Below, piece by piece: positions 14,488 to 21,175 of a stretch of 21,175 nt of DNA; positions within the stretch are counted from its first letter, which is position 1; each line of letters starts with the position of its first letter. Under the pieces are notes generated by a model that ran no database searches, was not told where the DNA came from, and was given only the letters and a program-made list of their open reading frames with translations. Origin of the DNA: an uncultured Prevotella sp. (lineage in GTDB: Bacteria > Bacteroidota > Bacteroidia > Bacteroidales > Bacteroidaceae); the NCBI GenBank assembly GCA_934281565.1, contig CAKQXI010000031.1, positions 1 through 21,175 on the forward strand. The letters are read 5' to 3'. The position numbers were made by a program, and so were the translations under genes.

Positions 14488-15174
14488 ATGAAAAGAACAA
14501 TCATAACTATCATCACGACTATACTATCCTTAGGTATCCATGCACAAGTGCAGTGTGAAGACACTTGCCAGCACGTGCATGGCATCGACCTCAGCCACTA
14601 CCAGGGTAATGTATTCTGGGAGACCGTTGGCGACAACAACAAGATAGCATACGTCTATCTCAAGGCTACCGAAGGTGGAAGCAACGTGGACAGCAAGTAC
14701 AAGCAAAACATTGACTTGGCTCACCAATATGGATTGAAAGTAGGCTCGTACCATTTCTATCGTGCCCGCATCCCACAACAGACACAATTGGAGAACTTCA
14801 TTGCGCAATGCCGACCTGCAGACCAAGACTTGTTGCCCATGATTGATGTGGAAACCCGAAGCGGATTAGGTACCGAGGAGTTCTGCGACTCACTGTTTAA
14901 GTTCCTGCACTTGGTGGAGAAAGTCTACCGACAGAAGCCACTTATCTATACGGGCGCAAACTTCTACGACTATAACTTAGCAGGCAAAGTAGACAACTAT
15001 AAGCTCATGATTGCCCAGTACACACGTCGCATCCCCGTGTTGAAAGACGGCAGGGACTTTGAGATGTGGCAATATACAGGTAAGGGAAGATTGAACGGCA
15101 TCAACGGATATGTAGACAAAAGCCGTTTCATGGAAGGACATAAGCTACGTGAAATCCGTTTTCGGCACCGATGA
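14488..15174 (+). CDS. Glycoside hydrolase family 25 (lysozyme/muramidase)
   Basis: This 228-aa exported enzyme is predicted to cleave the MurNAc-GlcNAc bond of peptidoglycan. The signal peptide (MKRTIITIITTILSLGIHA) fixes the start, since no other Met precedes it. The GH25 barrel follows: HGIDLSHYQG with Asp34, YVYLKATEGG with Glu62, GSYHFYRA (86-93), and the catalytic pair in LPMIDVET, Asp120 and Glu122. The closing strands are YTGANFY, LMIAQYTRR, EMWQYTGKG and NGYVDKSRF. All key residues are present and the length is normal for a single-domain GH25. It may act in cell-wall remodelling or against neighbours; nothing here decides which. Its promoter lies in the 91-base gap after the LacI operon. 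Confidence 0.93.
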   Translation: MKRTIITIITTILSLGIHAQVQCEDTCQHVHGIDLSHYQGNVFWETVGDNNKIAYVYLKATEGGSNVDSKYKQNIDLAHQYGLKVGSYHFYRARIPQQTQLENFIAQCRPADQDLLPMIDVETRSGLGTEEFCDSLFKFLHLVEKVYRQKPLIYTGANFYDYNLAGKVDNYKLMIAQYTRRIPVLKDGRDFEMWQYTGKGRLNGINGYVDKSRFMEGHKLREIRFRHR

Positions 15175-15200
15175 CCCTTGCTTAAATCCAATGACACCCC

Positions 15201-15231
15201 TTTATAATAAGAACAAGAATCTATAACTTTA
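15201..15231 (+). promoter_or_regulatory. Possible weak promoter for the zinc-ribbon gene
   Basis: TTTA (15201-15204) and TAACTTTA (15224-15231) each differ by one base from the Bacteroidetes -33 and -7 boxes and are 19 bp apart. The predicted start would be near 15237, 17 bases before the ATG at 15254. Confidence 0.3.
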
Positions 15232-15253
15232 AAGAACAAAATATTATTAGATA

Positions 15254-16444
15254 ATGGCTATCATTAAATGCCCTGAGTGCGGACATCAGATCAGTGATAA
15301 AGCACCAACTTGCCCAAGCTGTGGCGTAGAAATCGCAGGTAAGATTACTAAATGCTCTAACTGCGGAGAGATTTATTTCAACTATCAGAAACTGTGCCCT
15401 AACTGCTATGCTCCCAATGAGAATTTAGCAAGCGTTGGTCACACTGAGGAACCAGCTACGCCCCCAGTCAAAAAGTCTCCTATTACTCCCCCTATCGCCC
15501 CAGAGCCACAGCGACCTGTAACCGAACAACAGACTAAGAAGAAGACTACGCTTCCACCTCCTGTGCCACGTAAGTCTAACCGCTCCATCATCATCTTCTC
15601 GTTCATCTTTGCTGCCATCGTATGTGGCATCATGTACTATTTCTATGACAGTGCCAACAAGAACAAGGAGGAAGAAGCATACGAATATGCCATGCAGAGC
15701 ACTGACCCAATGGTGTTGCAAAGCTATCTCGATACCTACAAAGATACCAACCAAGCGCATATCGACTCCATCCAAGCTCACCTCACCTTGCTCAAACAAG
15801 GTGACATGGACTGGACTAATGCACTTGTCAGTGGCTCAAAGGAAGCCTTGGAGGCTTACTTGCAGAAATACCCTAACAGTCCACATAAGCAAGAGGTGAA
15901 CAACAAGATTGATTCCATTGACTGGGCTTTTGCCAAGAACCAAGACACAGCGGATGGTTATCAGGCTTACTTGAGTGCCCATGCCGACGGTTCCCATATT
16001 GAGGAAGCTGAGAACGCACTGAAGAAAGTGAACGGACGTGACTTGCAACCAGAGGAAAAACAGATGGTCAGCAGTATCTTCCGCAAGTTCTTCCAGAGCA
16101 TCAACTCCCATAACAGCAGTAGACTTACCGATACTTGTGAGGATGTTCTTGCATCATTGCTTGGCAAAAGCTCCGCTACCAAAGCCGATGTGGTTACTTT
16201 CATGGAGAAACTCTACAAGGACGACGTGGTCAATATGAACTGGCACATCAACAACGATTATCAAATCAAGAAGCGTGAGGTTGGTGACAACGAATATGAA
16301 TATCAAGTTCAGTTCTCCGCTCGCCAAGACCTCGACCTCAACGACGGAAGCAAGAAGGAACACCTTTTCAAGATCAACGGCGTGGTTTCTCCTGCTGGCA
16401 AGGTGTCCTCCTTCAATATGTCAAAAGTTAATGTAGGAGAATAA
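15254..16444 (+). CDS. Double zinc-ribbon, single-pass membrane protein with helical repeats
   Basis: This 396-aa protein of unknown role has two N-terminal zinc ribbons: Cys6-Cys9/Cys20-Cys23 (CPECGHQISDKAPTCPSC) and Cys34-Cys37/Cys48-Cys51. A Pro/Thr/Lys-rich linker (about 60-108) leads to one membrane segment (about 111-131). Residues about 145-265 hold three helical units with a shared pattern (LQSYLDTYKDT, LEAYLQKYPNSPHKQEV, YQAYLSAHADGSHIEEAE), a TPR-like arrangement. The C-terminal 115 residues (FRKFFQSINSHNSSRLTD, ending GVVSPAGKVSSFNM) look like an NTF2/SnoaL-type fold, but that is tentative. With no signal peptide the ribbons should be cytoplasmic and the repeats outside the inner membrane. 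The 3' end overlaps the convergent lrgB by 24 bases. Confidence 0.75.
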   Translation: MAIIKCPECGHQISDKAPTCPSCGVEIAGKITKCSNCGEIYFNYQKLCPNCYAPNENLASVGHTEEPATPPVKKSPITPPIAPEPQRPVTEQQTKKKTTLPPPVPRKSNRSIIIFSFIFAAIVCGIMYYFYDSANKNKEEEAYEYAMQSTDPMVLQSYLDTYKDTNQAHIDSIQAHLTLLKQGDMDWTNALVSGSKEALEAYLQKYPNSPHKQEVNNKIDSIDWAFAKNQDTADGYQAYLSAHADGSHIEEAENALKKVNGRDLQPEEKQMVSSIFRKFFQSINSHNSSRLTDTCEDVLASLLGKSSATKADVVTFMEKLYKDDVVNMNWHINNDYQIKKREVGDNEYEYQVQFSARQDLDLNDGSKKEHLFKINGVVSPAGKVSSFNMSKVNVGE

Positions 16445-17116
16445 AGTAGCTCCTATTACGGTCATCACACCGCATACCACGATAGAAAGGCTGCTCATGG
16501 CACCTTCTATCGTGCCCATCTCCATAGCTCTTGCTGTACCAAGGGCGTGTGCCGAACAGCCAATGGCTATACCCTTGGCTATCGGTTCCTTGATAGACAA
16601 GAGCTTCAAGAATTTCTCGGCAAAGATATTGCCCAACACTCCTGTTATGATAATGACCACTACTGAAACTGATACATTACCTCCTAATTCTTCCGATACA
16701 CCGATGCCGATAGCCGTCGTGATGGACTTTGGCAAGAACGTTACGTAGGCTGCATGGTCAAAATGAAAGAGTATCGCCAATAGCAATACGGAACACAAGC
16801 TTGCCAATACACCCGAGAGAATGCCTATCATCACAGCCTTATAGTTTTTCTTCAACAGCTCCACTTGTTGGTAAAGTGGCACCGCCAGACAGATTGTTGC
16901 TGGCGTAAGAAGATAGCTAATGCAGTTGGCACCCACACTATATGTTTGATAATCTACCCCTGTCAAGAGCAAGATACTTATCACTAATATGATAGAGATT
17001 AACAAGGGGTTCATCAGTGACCAACCAGTCTTGATTTTCAAGGCAAGTCCGATGCTATAAGAAGCCAAGCTAACCAATACGCCGAAGAACACAGAATCTT
17101 GAAACATGGAAATCAT
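16421..17116 (-). CDS. lrgB: LrgB/CidB-family membrane protein
   Basis: This 231-aa protein has about six to seven membrane segments. Family features are NPLLISIIL near the start, the strongly conserved LLTPATICLAVPLYQQ, LPKSITTAIGIGVSEELGG, VVVIIITGVLGNIFAEK and the signature GIAIGCSAHALGTARAMEMG (about residues 184-203). The LrgAB/CidAB pair was first linked to holin-like control of murein hydrolases and lysis, and in some bacteria to uptake of pyruvate or glycolate; which role applies here is unknown. The start codon overlaps the lrgA stop by 4 bases. The stop lies inside the convergent zinc-ribbon gene. Confidence 0.93.
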   Translation of the reverse strand: MISMFQDSVFFGVLVSLASYSIGLALKIKTGWSLMNPLLISIILVISILLLTGVDYQTYSVGANCISYLLTPATICLAVPLYQQVELLKKNYKAVMIGILSGVLASLCSVLLLAILFHFDHAAYVTFLPKSITTAIGIGVSEELGGNVSVSVVVIIITGVLGNIFAEKFLKLLSIKEPIAKGIAIGCSAHALGTARAMEMGTIEGAMSSLSIVVCGVMTVIGATLFSYINF

Positions 17117-17472
17117 TTGCTTGCCTCCTTTCCCCTACGAATTACATACTGGGTAAACCATCCCGACACACCCATCACGATAAAGGTACTCAACACGGTC
17201 ACCACGATATACTGCAACCAACTGTTGCCTATCGACTGCCATGAGTCTATCAGTCCCACTGCTGCAGGAATGAACATGACTGGCATGATGGCTATCAAGA
17301 AACTACTGGTCTCACGAATGTTTTTCACTTTTATCCATTTCATTTCCAAGGCAACGAACAATACCACGATACCGTAGATACTCGCTGGTATTGGCAAAGG
17401 CAAACAATAATGCAACAGCTCTCCTACAAACGAGAAAGCAATGATGATTAAAAACTGTATAAGGTATTTCAT
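17113..17472 (-). CDS. lrgA: LrgA/CidA-family holin-like protein
   Basis: This 119-aa protein has four membrane segments, the usual size and shape for the family. Diagnostic parts are FSFVGELLHYCLPLPIPASI (LG..i....lP.PiPgsviG pattern), SIYGIVVLFVALEMKWIKV, and SFLIAIMPVMFIPAAVGLID in the third segment, then VLSTFIVMGVSGWFTQYVIRR. It is expected to work with the adjacent LrgB. It overlaps the upstream kinase-like gene by 4 bases (17469-17472) and lrgB by 4 bases, so all three are likely translationally coupled. Confidence 0.92.
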   Translation of the reverse strand: MKYLIQFLIIIAFSFVGELLHYCLPLPIPASIYGIVVLFVALEMKWIKVKNIRETSSFLIAIMPVMFIPAAVGLIDSWQSIGNSWLQYIVVTVLSTFIVMGVSGWFTQYVIRRGKEASK

Positions 17473-18041
17473 CGTGCTATCTCCTTGATATAAGTTTCTA
17501 TCATGTCGGCTGTCATCTCCGTACCTAATCGTGTACAGTCAAGGCAAATGTCATAGTCGGCAGCGTTGCCCCATGTCAATCCAGTGTAGTACTTATGGTA
17601 AGCAACACGACAGTCATCCACTTGCTCCACAAACTCCTTGGCATCGTTCCAAGAAAGCCCTCGTTCGTCTTGTATATCCACGATACGACTATGCTTGCTG
17701 CCATGCAAGAACACAGAAATCAAGTCCTTTCGCTCACGGAAGATATAATTGCCACACCGTCCGATGATGATGCAATCCTCGTTGCCAATCATATCCGCCA
17801 ACGTGCGAAGCGGTTTCTCGTTCAAGTCCTTACGGTTGTCCCCAAAGGAAGACATCGCAAAGAGCAGTTCATCCACTGGGCGTTCATCAAAGAACGCTTC
17901 CATTTCTTCCAATACACCTCTCTCGCTTGCCATTTCCAGCAAGTTCTTTCTCGTATAGAAAGGAATACCATAATGTTCAGCCAGCAACTTGCCGACATGA
18001 ACAGCGCCACATCCACATTGGCGCGCAATCGTAATTATCAT
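17469..18041 (-). CDS. Cytidylate-kinase-like family protein
   Basis: This 190-aa protein is of the cytidylate-kinase-like group (PF13189 type), not the housekeeping cmk. It starts MIITIARQCGCGAVHVGKLL, which matches the family's modified P-loop (GRqyGSGG..IGkkLA), with Ala in place of the first Gly and Cys/Ala substitutions in the loop. Further features are FYTRKNLLEMA, NEDCIIIGRCGNYIF (GRgad.i motif), SVFLHGSKHSRI and YYTGLTWGNAADYDICLDCTRLG near the end, a typical closing motif. The physiological substrate of this family is unclear. It is the first gene of a unit with lrgA and lrgB, joined by 4-base overlaps. It starts 86 bases downstream of tRNA-Pro, beyond a terminator. Confidence 0.87.
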   Translation of the reverse strand: MIITIARQCGCGAVHVGKLLAEHYGIPFYTRKNLLEMASERGVLEEMEAFFDERPVDELLFAMSSFGDNRKDLNEKPLRTLADMIGNEDCIIIGRCGNYIFRERKDLISVFLHGSKHSRIVDIQDERGLSWNDAKEFVEQVDDCRVAYHKYYTGLTWGNAADYDICLDCTRLGTEMTADMIETYIKEIAR

Positions 18042-18091
18042 GTCTATACCTTGTTATATTAATTACTCTTACCAAACAGTCGTATATACCA

Positions 18092-18126
18092 AAAAAGCTA
18101 AGAAGAATTAATCTTCTTAGCTTTTT
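18092..18126 (-). terminator. Terminator after tRNA-Pro
   Basis: A perfect 15-bp stem pairs 18092-18106 with 18112-18126 around the loop ATTAA. On the minus strand it begins 1 base after the tRNA 3' end and finishes in a run of U, as expected for a Rho-independent terminator. It would stop most tRNA transcripts before the kinase-lrgAB unit. Its symmetry (A-run on one side, T-run on the other) means it could work in both directions. Confidence 0.88.
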
Positions 18127-18127
18127 G

Positions 18128-18201
18128 TCGGGGCGACAGGATTCGAACCTGCGACCACCTGGTCCCAAACCAGGAGCGCTACCGGGCTGCGCTACACCCC
18201 G
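18128..18201 (-). tRNA. tRNA-Pro (anticodon TGG)
   Basis: The minus strand folds as a 74-base tRNA. The acceptor stem CGGGGTG pairs with CGCCCCG, with A as discriminator. The anticodon arm CCTGG-TTTGGGA-CCAGG has the loop TTTGGGA, giving anticodon TGG. The T arm holds GGTTCGAATCC. CCA is not encoded: the bases after the discriminator are CAAAAA. It has its own promoter and terminator. Confidence 0.96.
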
Positions 18202-18251
18202 TTTGCAATACATTGCGCTATCCGCAACATCTCATTTCTGATTTGCGGTTG

Positions 18252-18283
18252 CAAAGGTACTACATTTATTTCGTTCCACCAAA
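18252..18283 (-). promoter_or_regulatory. Promoter of tRNA-Pro
   Basis: On the minus strand the -33 box TTTG (18283-18280) and the -7 box TACCTTTG (18259-18252) are both perfect and 20 bp apart. The predicted start is near 18246, giving a 5' leader of about 45 bases to be removed by RNase P. Confidence 0.82.
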
Positions 18284-18330
18284 TTTTTCTCTAACTTTTT
18301 TCACTTTTTCTTCAAAAAAAGTCAAAAGAA

Positions 18331-18610
18331 GTGCAAGATTGCACCTCCATAAAGTGCTTTCTTATGACCTAACAACCTATATCATGCCTGTGCCACGAAG
18401 TACTTCCTTTAGGTCTAACACAGTACTTCATGAGGGTGTCATAAAGCACTGTATTACACCCATAGAAAGCACTGTGTTAGACCTAAAGGAAGTACTTTCA
18501 CTAAGTGACATAATTCAGAGTGCTAAGTACCATAGTTAGCTGTCGTAAATGACTTATTTAGGGGCGCTAAGTGACTTACTTAGACAACATAAATAAGTCA
18601 CTTAGTGCTG
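18331..18610. repeat. Cluster of inverted and direct repeats in a gene-free stretch
   Basis: The 434 bases between tRNA-Pro and the fimbrillin gene (18202-18635) hold no convincing gene beyond the tRNA promoter, but are full of repeats. GTGCAAGATTGCAC (18331-18344) is a small inverted repeat. A perfect 27-bp inverted repeat pairs 18398-18424 with 18471-18497 and encloses GGGTGT/ACACCC (18434-18439, 18456-18461). AAAGCACTGT occurs at 18443 and 18467. A second palindrome pairs about 18564-18580 with 18594-18610, and TGACTTATTTA at 18550 is also repeated in inverted form near 18589-18599. The shared words (AGTACTT, AGCACTGT, AAGTGACTTA) suggest one repeat family. Function is unknown. Confidence 0.6.
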
Positions 18611-18635
18611 TAAGTATAGTGGGTATGGTATTCAT

Positions 18636-21175
18636 TTAAAAAGCAAGATAAGGTCGAACTGTTCCCCCTGAATTCGTTTTATAATATTCTGGGGTTATAG
18701 AAATATTTCCTGCACCATTGGCAGTACTAACAGAGTGAGCATTTAAATTAGCCCATTCCGTAGTAGTCCATTCCCAACAGTTTGCTACATTTTGGAAATA
18801 GTTTGTATAATTGGTATTCGTATTATTCATGCTCAAAGCATTATTAATATTCTTGCAAATCGTAGCAGAATTACTAAAAGTATTATACAAAGCCCACGAT
18901 GTAGGACCATTGCCCAATTGAAGAATGGCAGCATACGCTTGACCTGCCGATGGCAAGAACCAGCCAGTACTCTTGTTCGATGGAGCAGGAAGTTCTTGAT
19001 AATTTCTTGCTGCTCTTGCTGCTGTATAATTTGTACTATTAATCAGATATAAGGTTGCGGTATAACCTGAACCATAAGCTACACTATTATAAGAATTTAT
19101 AATTAAACTACTATTCTGGACATTTGGGAATTTATCATTAGGTAGGTCTGACGGAGTGCCACCAGTATACCAAGCCATGTTTGTACCATGATCGGTCGGA
19201 CCTTTTTGTGAACCAACGGTTTTTAAACACATGACCAAAGCATGACCGCCATACCCACTACCTGTGCCACTTTCTGTCCAGATATTATTGCCAATATATG
19301 CAACCACGCCAATAGGTGTGTTGGCATCTGCTGGCTCCAAATCTTCACCAAGGTGTGTTATTGCTCCATTTTTATAATAGACATCACCCAATGCCAAGGT
19401 ATAAGCTTGATTAACATCAGTACTTCTTTCTGCTGTCTGCTTCTCTATCTCGGCTATACTTGGTCTATAAGAAAGAGCATTCTTCCAAGCACCTTTCCAA
19501 CCTTTCACGGTGGCATTGAAACTTGTGGAAGTTTTCGGATTTACGATGGCTATATAATGATTATAAGACAAGCCATAAGGAATATTGCCTACAAACTGGT
19601 CACTGACCATGGCAGAAGTCCAAGAATATGCCTTATCACTAAGCTCATAATTAAGACCTTTGCCCAAGGTGATGTCAGCAAGAGCCATGGCATGAGTCAT
19701 ATTGAAGTCGATACTACTTGCGGTGCTGCTGATATTAGCCATACCTATTTGCAAATCACAGGTATTTAACTTTGCCAAAGTGCTTTGGTCGGAAGATGGT
19801 GACCAAGCACTTATTACATCATTAAAGAAACTGGCAGCATCGTTGGTGTTGGTTACCGTAGTGCCAGCTTGGGGTAAATCATTACTAAGGTCTGTGCTGG
19901 TAGGATTACAATAAGCAAAATATTTGAACCTCGGAGAGAACAACATATTTACATCCTTGGGTAAGCTCCAAGACTTGGTACTGCTATTATAAGTCAACTG
20001 AACATTGGCATTTCGGATATAACCTTGGTCATCTACGACAAACAGACCTACTTTCTCTGTACCGTCATAAGCAGACTTCAACTTACCTGTTGCATAGTTA
20101 CTGCTCCAGTTGGTAGGAAACTCGATGTTACCTAAACTAAGGGTAGTGACTTCGGAAGCGGATAGTTTATAAATAATGCTATGTCCTGCCGTCCAACTTG
20201 TACCGTTCAAACTGGCGATAAGGGTCTTTGGACCATTGTCATTGTCAAAGACTATCTCTACTTCGGCATCTGAACCTAATGCTTGTGGTATCATTAATAG
20301 TGTCTGGTTATTATTGGTAAGGGCTACATCTTTCTCACCTGTTATTGTACCATCGCCATTAGTACCAAGATTATCTATCGTGTATTCTGCATCAGCAGTA
20401 ACATTATCAGTGTTCCAAGTATTGGTGGCAATATTGTAATCACCCTCACCTTTTACGCCACGGACAGTTATTTTGCTTATCTTACCGGAAACCATGTCTT
20501 TGCCAACAGCAAAAGTTACAGCTGTCAAGGCATGAGAGAAATGTAAATCCACAGCACTCACAGCATCAGTAGTAGAACGACTATTGTCCTCACTCTTTGC
20601 CACGATGAAGTCTGGTTGTGACTTAATATCATCTCCTGTTCCTGCAACATAGTGAACTGTCCTATATCCCGACAGTTCACTGTCGCTTGTGGACAGCATA
20701 CTGGCATTAGTTGGGGCATAGGCATAGAACGATAAGGTGGCATCCGTAGTCCAATACTCATCTTTGGAAATATGCCAAATGCTGCCACTCTTTGTAGCCT
20801 TTTCAAAGGAAAAGTACCCTGCTTCATTATTGTCTTTCTTAGATATAGCACTGACAAAGATTTCATCACCAATCTCCGTTACCTTGGTTCCTCTGGTAGA
20901 TATACTATTCTGATTATTAATTTCAGATAAAGGAACGCCAGAGCGAGTAACCAACTCGTCCTTGTCATTATAGAAATAAGTGCCCACTTGCTCCACTGGG
21001 TGAAGATACAATGGTTTCCCTAAGTCGCTCTTTACGAGCAATGGATGGTAAGAACCAACGGTGCTCATTGCACGAGTAGTTTCGTCATTACTACTGCTGC
21101 CAGAGTTTGGCATCCATCCATTTACTTCTGTTGCAGTAAATGAAATCTTCTTGTCGGAGAGGGTGACACCAGACA
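18636..21175 (-). CDS. Fimbrillin-like surface protein with C-terminal Lcl/DUF1566-like domain (5' end outside window)
   Basis: The frame stays open to the window end, so the signal peptide is not visible. About 846 codons are seen (numbering below from the Met at 21113). Two Mfa/fimbrillin-like domains appear in series. The first has TLSFYAYAP, QPDFIVAK, VDLHFSHALTAVTFAVG, ISKITVRGVKGEGDYN and QTLLMIPQALG; the second starts near residue 340, with FKYFAYCNPTS, LQIGMANISS and FNMTHAMALADITLG. The HALT/HAMA helix-strand motif and the NPQ-type strand are typical of Bacteroidetes fimbrial subunits. The last 250 residues differ: ALGDVYYKNGAI, IGVVAYIGNNIW, GWFLPSAGQAYAAI (717), CWEWTTTEW (779) and a final VRPYLAF. 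This matches the W-LPs-E ... W-s-tE ... vRP pattern of Lcl/DUF1566-type domains. A role in adhesion is likely. The 3' third is visibly more AT-rich than its neighbours. Confidence 0.78.
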   Translation of the reverse strand, partial: SGVTLSDKKISFTATEVNGWMPNSGSSSNDETTRAMSTVGSYHPLLVKSDLGKPLYLHPVEQVGTYFYNDKDELVTRSGVPLSEINNQNSISTRGTKVTEIGDEIFVSAISKKDNNEAGYFSFEKATKSGSIWHISKDEYWTTDATLSFYAYAPTNASMLSTSDSELSGYRTVHYVAGTGDDIKSQPDFIVAKSEDNSRSTTDAVSAVDLHFSHALTAVTFAVGKDMVSGKISKITVRGVKGEGDYNIATNTWNTDNVTADAEYTIDNLGTNGDGTITGEKDVALTNNNQTLLMIPQALGSDAEVEIVFDNDNGPKTLIASLNGTSWTAGHSIIYKLSASEVTTLSLGNIEFPTNWSSNYATGKLKSAYDGTEKVGLFVVDDQGYIRNANVQLTYNSSTKSWSLPKDVNMLFSPRFKYFAYCNPTSTDLSNDLPQAGTTVTNTNDAASFFNDVISAWSPSSDQSTLAKLNTCDLQIGMANISSTASSIDFNMTHAMALADITLGKGLNYELSDKAYSWTSAMVSDQFVGNIPYGLSYNHYIAIVNPKTSTSFNATVKGWKGAWKNALSYRPSIAEIEKQTAERSTDVNQAYTLALGDVYYKNGAITHLGEDLEPADANTPIGVVAYIGNNIWTESGTGSGYGGHALVMCLKTVGSQKGPTDHGTNMAWYTGGTPSDLPNDKFPNVQNSSLIINSYNSVAYGSGYTATLYLINSTNYTAARAARNYQELPAPSNKSTGWFLPSAGQAYAAILQLGNGPTSWALYNTFSNSATICKNINNALSMNNTNTNYTNYFQNVANCWEWTTTEWANLNAHSVSTANGAGNISITPEYYKTNSGGTVRPYLAF

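Noticed and set aside
17977..18213. Open frame on the minus strand reading through the tRNA region (GVAQPGSAPGLGPGGR...)
   Set aside because: It is the familiar spurious translation of a tRNA-Pro gene and its terminator; the tRNA fold, promoter and terminator fully explain the sequence.
18213..18539. 108-codon plus-strand open frame in the repeat-rich gap
   Set aside because: It overlaps the tRNA promoter and the palindromes; its composition is unlike a protein and no start signal is seen.
18331..18610. CRISPR array
   Set aside because: Repeats are of unequal length and mixed orientation with no regular spacers, and there are no cas genes nearby.
18128..18640. tRNA-Pro as attachment site of an integrated element carrying the fimbrillin gene
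   Set aside because: The fimbrillin lies on the 5' side of the tRNA, no copy of the tRNA 3' end is seen, and there is no integrase in the window.

Overview
The window looks like chromosomal DNA from a Bacteroidales bacterium, most likely Prevotella/Segatella. The evidence is the gene content (PCMD lipoprotein, PorT-type barrel, fimbrillin, a very large lipoprotein-like sensor kinase), the near absence of Shine-Dalgarno sites, and several Bacteroidetes-type promoters (-33 TTTG, about 20 bp, -7 TAnnTTTG). The genus is an inference. No search was run; family names rest on reading the proteins.

Layout. 1-880: 3' end of rpsA (ribosomal protein S1) and its terminator. 936-3755: a promoter followed by a PCMD lipoprotein, a PorT-family outer-membrane barrel broken by one in-frame stop codon, and a small lipoprotein. 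3756-4080: a gene-free stretch with a palindromic repeat and a promoter preceded by a direct repeat. 4081-4971: a secreted Gly/Asn/Ser/Arg-rich repeat protein. 5064-9886 (minus): a three-gene signalling operon made of a giant sensor kinase, a response regulator and a short membrane protein resembling part of an AbgT transporter. 10038-14396 (plus): LacI-type regulator, secreted alpha/beta hydrolase, NhaC-type antiporter and a conserved unknown protein, closely spaced and probably one operon with operator-like repeats in front. 14488-16444: a GH25 lysozyme and a zinc-ribbon/membrane protein. 16421-18041 (minus): a cytidylate-kinase-like gene, lrgA and lrgB, overlapping by 4 bp each. 18128-18201 (minus): tRNA-Pro(TGG) with a clear promoter and terminator. 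18202-18635: gene-free and rich in inverted repeats. 18636-21175 (minus): a large fimbrillin-like surface protein cut by the window end.

Most notable: the sensor kinase reads as two fused kinase modules. The first has an intact ATP-binding domain but no phospho-acceptor histidine. The second has an H-box-like histidine but a decayed ATPase. Other points are the nonsense codon in the barrel gene, a probably leaderless lysozyme mRNA, the LacI-hydrolase-antiporter unit, and the repeat cluster beside the fimbrillin gene.
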